Assembly (NCBI GenBank): GCA_903875045.1
Contig: CAIQUS010000226.1
Coordinates: forward strand, 1 to 35,288
DNA length: 35,288 bases
DNA from: an uncultured Bacteroidales bacterium
GTDB taxonomy: Bacteria > Bacteroidota > Bacteroidia > Bacteroidales > FEN-979
Direction of reading: 5' to 3'
Shown here: positions 32,661 through 35,288 of the stretch, piece by piece
Position numbering within the stretch: the first letter of the stretch is position 1
Layout of the letters: every line of letters begins with the position of its first letter
The notes under the pieces: model-generated
Database searches by the model: none
What the model was told of the DNA's origin: nothing
Seen by the model: only the letters and a program-made list of their open reading frames with translations
Made by a program: the position numbers and the translations under genes

Positions 32661-34469
32661 ATGCAGGAAATCAGAAATATCGCAATTATTGCCCACGTCG
32701 ACCACGGTAAAACAACCCTGGTTGACCGGATTTTACACCAGGTTCACATGTTTCGCGACAATCAGGATGTTGGAGAGCTTATTCTCGATTCAAACGATTT
32801 GGAACGTGAACGCGGGATCACCATTTTATCGAAAAATGTTTCCGTACGATATAAAGGAGTTAAGATCAATATCATCGATACACCAGGCCACAGTGATTTT
32901 GGCGGCGAAGTTGAACGTGTGCTGAATATGGCCGACGGGGTCCTCATCCTGGTTGATGCCTTTGAAGGTCCTATGCCACAAACCCGGTTTGTGCTGCAAA
33001 AGGCCCTTGAACTCGGAAAGAAACCCATTGTTGTTATTAACAAGGTTGATAAACCAAACTGTTCGCCTGATGAGGTACATGAGGCGATGTTTGACCTGAT
33101 GTTCAGCCTGGATGCCAGTGAAGACCAGCTCAATTTTCCCACAGTGTATGGTTCGTCGAAGCAAGGCTGGATGTCGGACGATTGGAAGAATGAAACCACC
33201 GATGTCAGTTATCTGCTCGATCAGATCATTGAGCATATCCCAGCTCCGCAACAATTACCCGGAACGCTGCAGATGCAGATCAGCTCGCTCGATTATTCTT
33301 CATACGTGGGAAGGATTGCCGTAGGCCGCATCACCCGTGGATCCGTGAAAGCAGGCATGCCGATTTGCCTCGTGAAAAATGACCGGACAGTCATCAAATC
33401 GGTTGTCAAGGAGTTATATCTTTTTGAAGGGCTGAGCAAGGAGAAAGTTAAATTCGAAGTATTTGCAGGTGAAATCTGCGCCATCCTGGGGCCTGAAAAT
33501 TTTGACATCGGCGATACCATTGCCGATTTTGAAAATCCTGAAGGCATGTCGCCCATCAGCGTGGATGAGCCCACCATGAGCATGCTTTTTACCATCAACA
33601 ACTCCCCGTTTGCCGGTAAAGAAGGTACTTTTGTTACCTCCCGCCATATCCGTGACCGCCTTTTCAAAGAGACAGAAAAGAATCTGGCATTGCGGGTCGA
33701 AGAGATGGATTCTCCCGACCGTTTCCAGGTGTTTGGCAGGGGAATCCTTCACCTGGCGATCCTGGTGGAAACCATGCGTCGCGAAGGATATGAGTTCCAG
33801 CTGGGCCAACCGCGGATATTAACAAAAGAGATTGATGGGCAGAAATGCGAACCGGTAGAACTGTTGAAAGTTCAGGTTCCTGAGGCTTTTGCCGGAAAAG
33901 TTATAGAACTCGTCAGTCGCAGGAAAGGCGATATGACGCACATGGAACACAAACGCGAACGGGTAATCCTCGAGTTTGACATCCCGGCGCGCGGGCTGAT
34001 CGGTTTGCGCAATCCGGTGCTGACGGCCACCGAAGGGGAAGCAGTTATGGCACATCGTTTTAAATCATATCAACCATGGAAAGGTGATTTACCGGGTCGC
34101 AACAACGGCTCACTGATCTCCATGTATACCGGGTTGGCCATCACGTATGCCATTGATAAATTGCAGGATCGGGGCAAGTTTTTCATTGAACCTTTCGAGG
34201 ATGTCTACAACGGACAGGTAATCGGTGAGAGTACCCGCAGCGACGATATCGTGATCAATGTAAATAAAACCAAGAAACTCTCGAACGTCCGCGCATCGGG
34301 TTCCGACGACAAGGCCGTGATCTACCCGGCCACCAAGTTTTCGCTCGAGGAGGCCATGGAATATATCAAAGGGGATGAATATGTAGAGGTTACCCCGAAA
34401 TCAATTCGTTTGCGCAAGATTTTACTGGACGAAATTGACCGGAAGCGGAGCAGCAAGCAACAGGTTTAG
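32661..34469 (+). CDS. typA: Translational GTPase TypA/BipA
   Basis: A 602-residue ribosome-associated GTPase. The G domain has AHVDHGKTT (G1, residues 11-19), RERGITI (G2), DTPGHSDF (G3) and NKVD (G4). Domains II, III and V and the BipA-specific C-terminal domain (including HRFKSYQPWKGDLPGRNNG) follow. It helps ribosome assembly and translation under stress or cold. The length is normal and the start is supported by the conserved MQEIRNIAIIAHVDHGKTT N-terminus and by a -7 element 35 bp upstream. It converges on a small lipoprotein gene with 60 bp between stops. Confidence 0.97.
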   Translation: MQEIRNIAIIAHVDHGKTTLVDRILHQVHMFRDNQDVGELILDSNDLERERGITILSKNVSVRYKGVKINIIDTPGHSDFGGEVERVLNMADGVLILVDAFEGPMPQTRFVLQKALELGKKPIVVINKVDKPNCSPDEVHEAMFDLMFSLDASEDQLNFPTVYGSSKQGWMSDDWKNETTDVSYLLDQIIEHIPAPQQLPGTLQMQISSLDYSSYVGRIAVGRITRGSVKAGMPICLVKNDRTVIKSVVKELYLFEGLSKEKVKFEVFAGEICAILGPENFDIGDTIADFENPEGMSPISVDEPTMSMLFTINNSPFAGKEGTFVTSRHIRDRLFKETEKNLALRVEEMDSPDRFQVFGRGILHLAILVETMRREGYEFQLGQPRILTKEIDGQKCEPVELLKVQVPEAFAGKVIELVSRRKGDMTHMEHKRERVILEFDIPARGLIGLRNPVLTATEGEAVMAHRFKSYQPWKGDLPGRNNGSLISMYTGLAITYAIDKLQDRGKFFIEPFEDVYNGQVIGESTRSDDIVINVNKTKKLSNVRASGSDDKAVIYPATKFSLEEAMEYIKGDEYVEVTPKSIRLRKILLDEIDRKRSSKQQV

Positions 34470-34529
34470 TTAAGGTTAACGATCTTATATCAGCTTGTTT
34501 GATATTTAATTGACCGGAATCAGCCACCA

Positions 34530-34973
34530 CTATGGTTTAGGGGTGTTGCTTCCTGCATCCAGCACATATTTCCAGCTTCCGTCGGATTGCTTTTCCCAGA
34601 TTGAGACATAGTTGCCGTACAGGGTTGTGTCGGTCGCTTTAAGATAAAGTTCCCACTGGCCAAAAGTATAACCAAGATCATTTGACCGGCTGATTTTTGC
34701 CCTTAGCGGTGTCCATTTCAGAATCATTCCTGAATCGGGCCGGGTCAAATAGATACCCGCCATTTCATTTTTACTTGTGATGGGAAACTTGCCGTCCTGT
34801 AACTTTACCGCACTGTCGGCAGCATAAAAGAGGAATGCCGTGTTCAGACCTTTTTCAACACTCATCTGGCTGAAAGCCTTGTCATTGGCAATTAGTACAG
34901 ACGGATCGCTTTTTTTTTCGTGACAACATCCAAAGAGTAGCAGGATCAACCCAAACTGGAACATTTTTTTCAT
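34530..34973 (-). CDS. Small lipoprotein, DUF4440/NTF2-like
   Basis: A 147-residue protein with a lipoprotein signal (MKKMFQFGLILLLFGC, C16 lipidated). The remainder, ANDKAFSQMSVEKGLNTAFL to YVSIWEKQSDGSWKYVLDAG, matches the DUF4440/SnoaL-like (NTF2) cone fold, in which a WxxxxDGSWK segment closes the C-terminus. Members are often small periplasmic or secreted proteins that bind a small ligand; no catalytic residue set can be named here. It has no operon partner; a possible weak -7 (TAATTTAG, 34996-34989) lies upstream. Confidence 0.8.
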   Translation of the reverse strand: MKKMFQFGLILLLFGCCHEKKSDPSVLIANDKAFSQMSVEKGLNTAFLFYAADSAVKLQDGKFPITSKNEMAGIYLTRPDSGMILKWTPLRAKISRSNDLGYTFGQWELYLKATDTTLYGNYVSIWEKQSDGSWKYVLDAGSNTPKP

Positions 34974-35127
34974 GTTTCGATTTTCCAGCTAAATTACGCA
35001 GAAAAGTTTTACACTGTCCTGCTGACCCGAACCCCACAAATGGAGGGGGTAATAACTTTTAAAAACCTACTAGGATCTTGCTTCTCATGGTCAGGTTCAA
35101 GATTAAAAACTTTGTTAATTATGCAAA
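34974..35127. other. Intergenic region before the intron insertion site, no gene seen
   Basis: No coding signal was found. A short stem (ACCCC at 35031-35035 with GGGGT at 35046-35050, followed by aataactttt) may be a weak terminator-like element. Confidence 0.5.
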
Positions 35128-35153
35128 ATTGGCAACGTAGTTGCCCAATCTTT
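35128..35153 (+). terminator. Terminator-like hairpin at the intron insertion site
   Basis: ATTGGCAAC (35128-35136) pairs with GTTG(C)CCAAT (35140-35149), with a GTA loop and one bulged C, and is followed by cttt. Group IIC introns insert just downstream of such hairpins, and the intron start follows directly. Confidence 0.75.
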
Positions 35154-35154
35154 G

Positions 35155-35288
35155 GTGTGCCGGGCATGTAGTAATTCTAAAGGGTGCGGGGAAGCAATTT
35201 CCCAAGTCCCGAAAGAGCCGTAATGACCGGAATTTTATAGCCGAAAGCAAGGGTGTCCCGGGCAACCGGGAATCTGAAGGCAGCCGTA
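35155..35288 (+). mobile_element. 5' end of a group II intron (class C-like), truncated by the window edge
   Basis: The sequence opens with GTGTGCCGGGCATG, the typical group II (bacterial B/C class) 5' splice-site consensus. Domain I landmarks follow in order: AAAGGGTG with a matching AAGTCCCGA, GCAAGGGTGTCC, a CCCGG-GCAA-CCGGG tetraloop hairpin (35257-35270), and AATCTGAAGG (35271-35280) with GCAGCC after it. These are the most conserved pieces of the 5' part of these ribozymes. The hairpin plus short T-run just before the boundary fits class C target preference. Domains II-VI and any LtrA-type reverse transcriptase/maturase would lie to the right of the window. Confidence 0.88.

Overview
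The window looks like chromosomal DNA from a member of the Bacteroidota, probably an anaerobic or microaerophilic Bacteroidales-like lineage. The sequence evidence is: four promoters that fit the phylum's -33/-7 consensus (TTG or TTTG, a 20-bp spacer, then TAnnTTTG or one mismatch to it); an exported protein with a type IX secretion C-terminal domain (VFPNPS motif); a DUF2723/TMEM260-like membrane protein; a carboxypeptidase-regulatory-domain surface protein; an S16 protein with a long acidic tail; and an almost complete absence of Shine-Dalgarno sequences. No rRNA, tRNA or CRISPR array was seen.

Layout. 1-1370: an 18-bp minisatellite at the left edge, a REP-type tyrosine transposase (RAYT) gene, and a four-copy array of 73-77-bp units each carrying a 10-bp-stem palindrome. 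1369-5409: divergent pair of a T9SS-exported heparinase II/III-like lyase and a carboxypeptidase-regulatory-domain protein. 5410-5566: three different short tandem repeats (periods 8, 7 and 9 bp) between convergent genes. 5567-7026: PPP-family phosphatase and gpmA, overlapping by 4 bp. 7108-11655: operon of a DUF2723 protein, a polysaccharide deacetylase and a YD-repeat-like secreted protein. 11658-15746: radC, a family 4 glycosyltransferase and a BatA-domain membrane protein. 15760-17275: gdhA with its own promoter and a strong terminator. 17303-19415: overlapping operon of a C26 amidohydrolase, MarC and a MORN-repeat lipoprotein. 19481-21443: rpsP-rimM-trmN6. 21592-22722: exported rubrerythrin and a DUF2231 membrane protein. 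22840-30436: dnaE, trxA, DUF58 protein and valS. 30411-32485: a ParE-type toxin-antitoxin pair in one transcription unit with a CrtI-like FAD oxidoreductase. 32661-34973: typA/bipA and a small lipoprotein. 35128-35288: a terminator-like hairpin followed at once by the 5' end of a group II intron (class C-like), which runs off the right edge.

Most genes are housekeeping (replication, translation, glycolysis, nitrogen assimilation). The accessory content is the RAYT/palindrome array, the toxin-antitoxin pair, the intron, and a recurring set of 7-9-bp tandem repeats between genes. I did not find a convincing multi-gene undescribed defence or biosynthetic system. The strongest non-gene signals are the truncated group II intron, the RAYT with a nearby palindromic array, and the short tandem repeats, one of which also appears inside the valS coding sequence.
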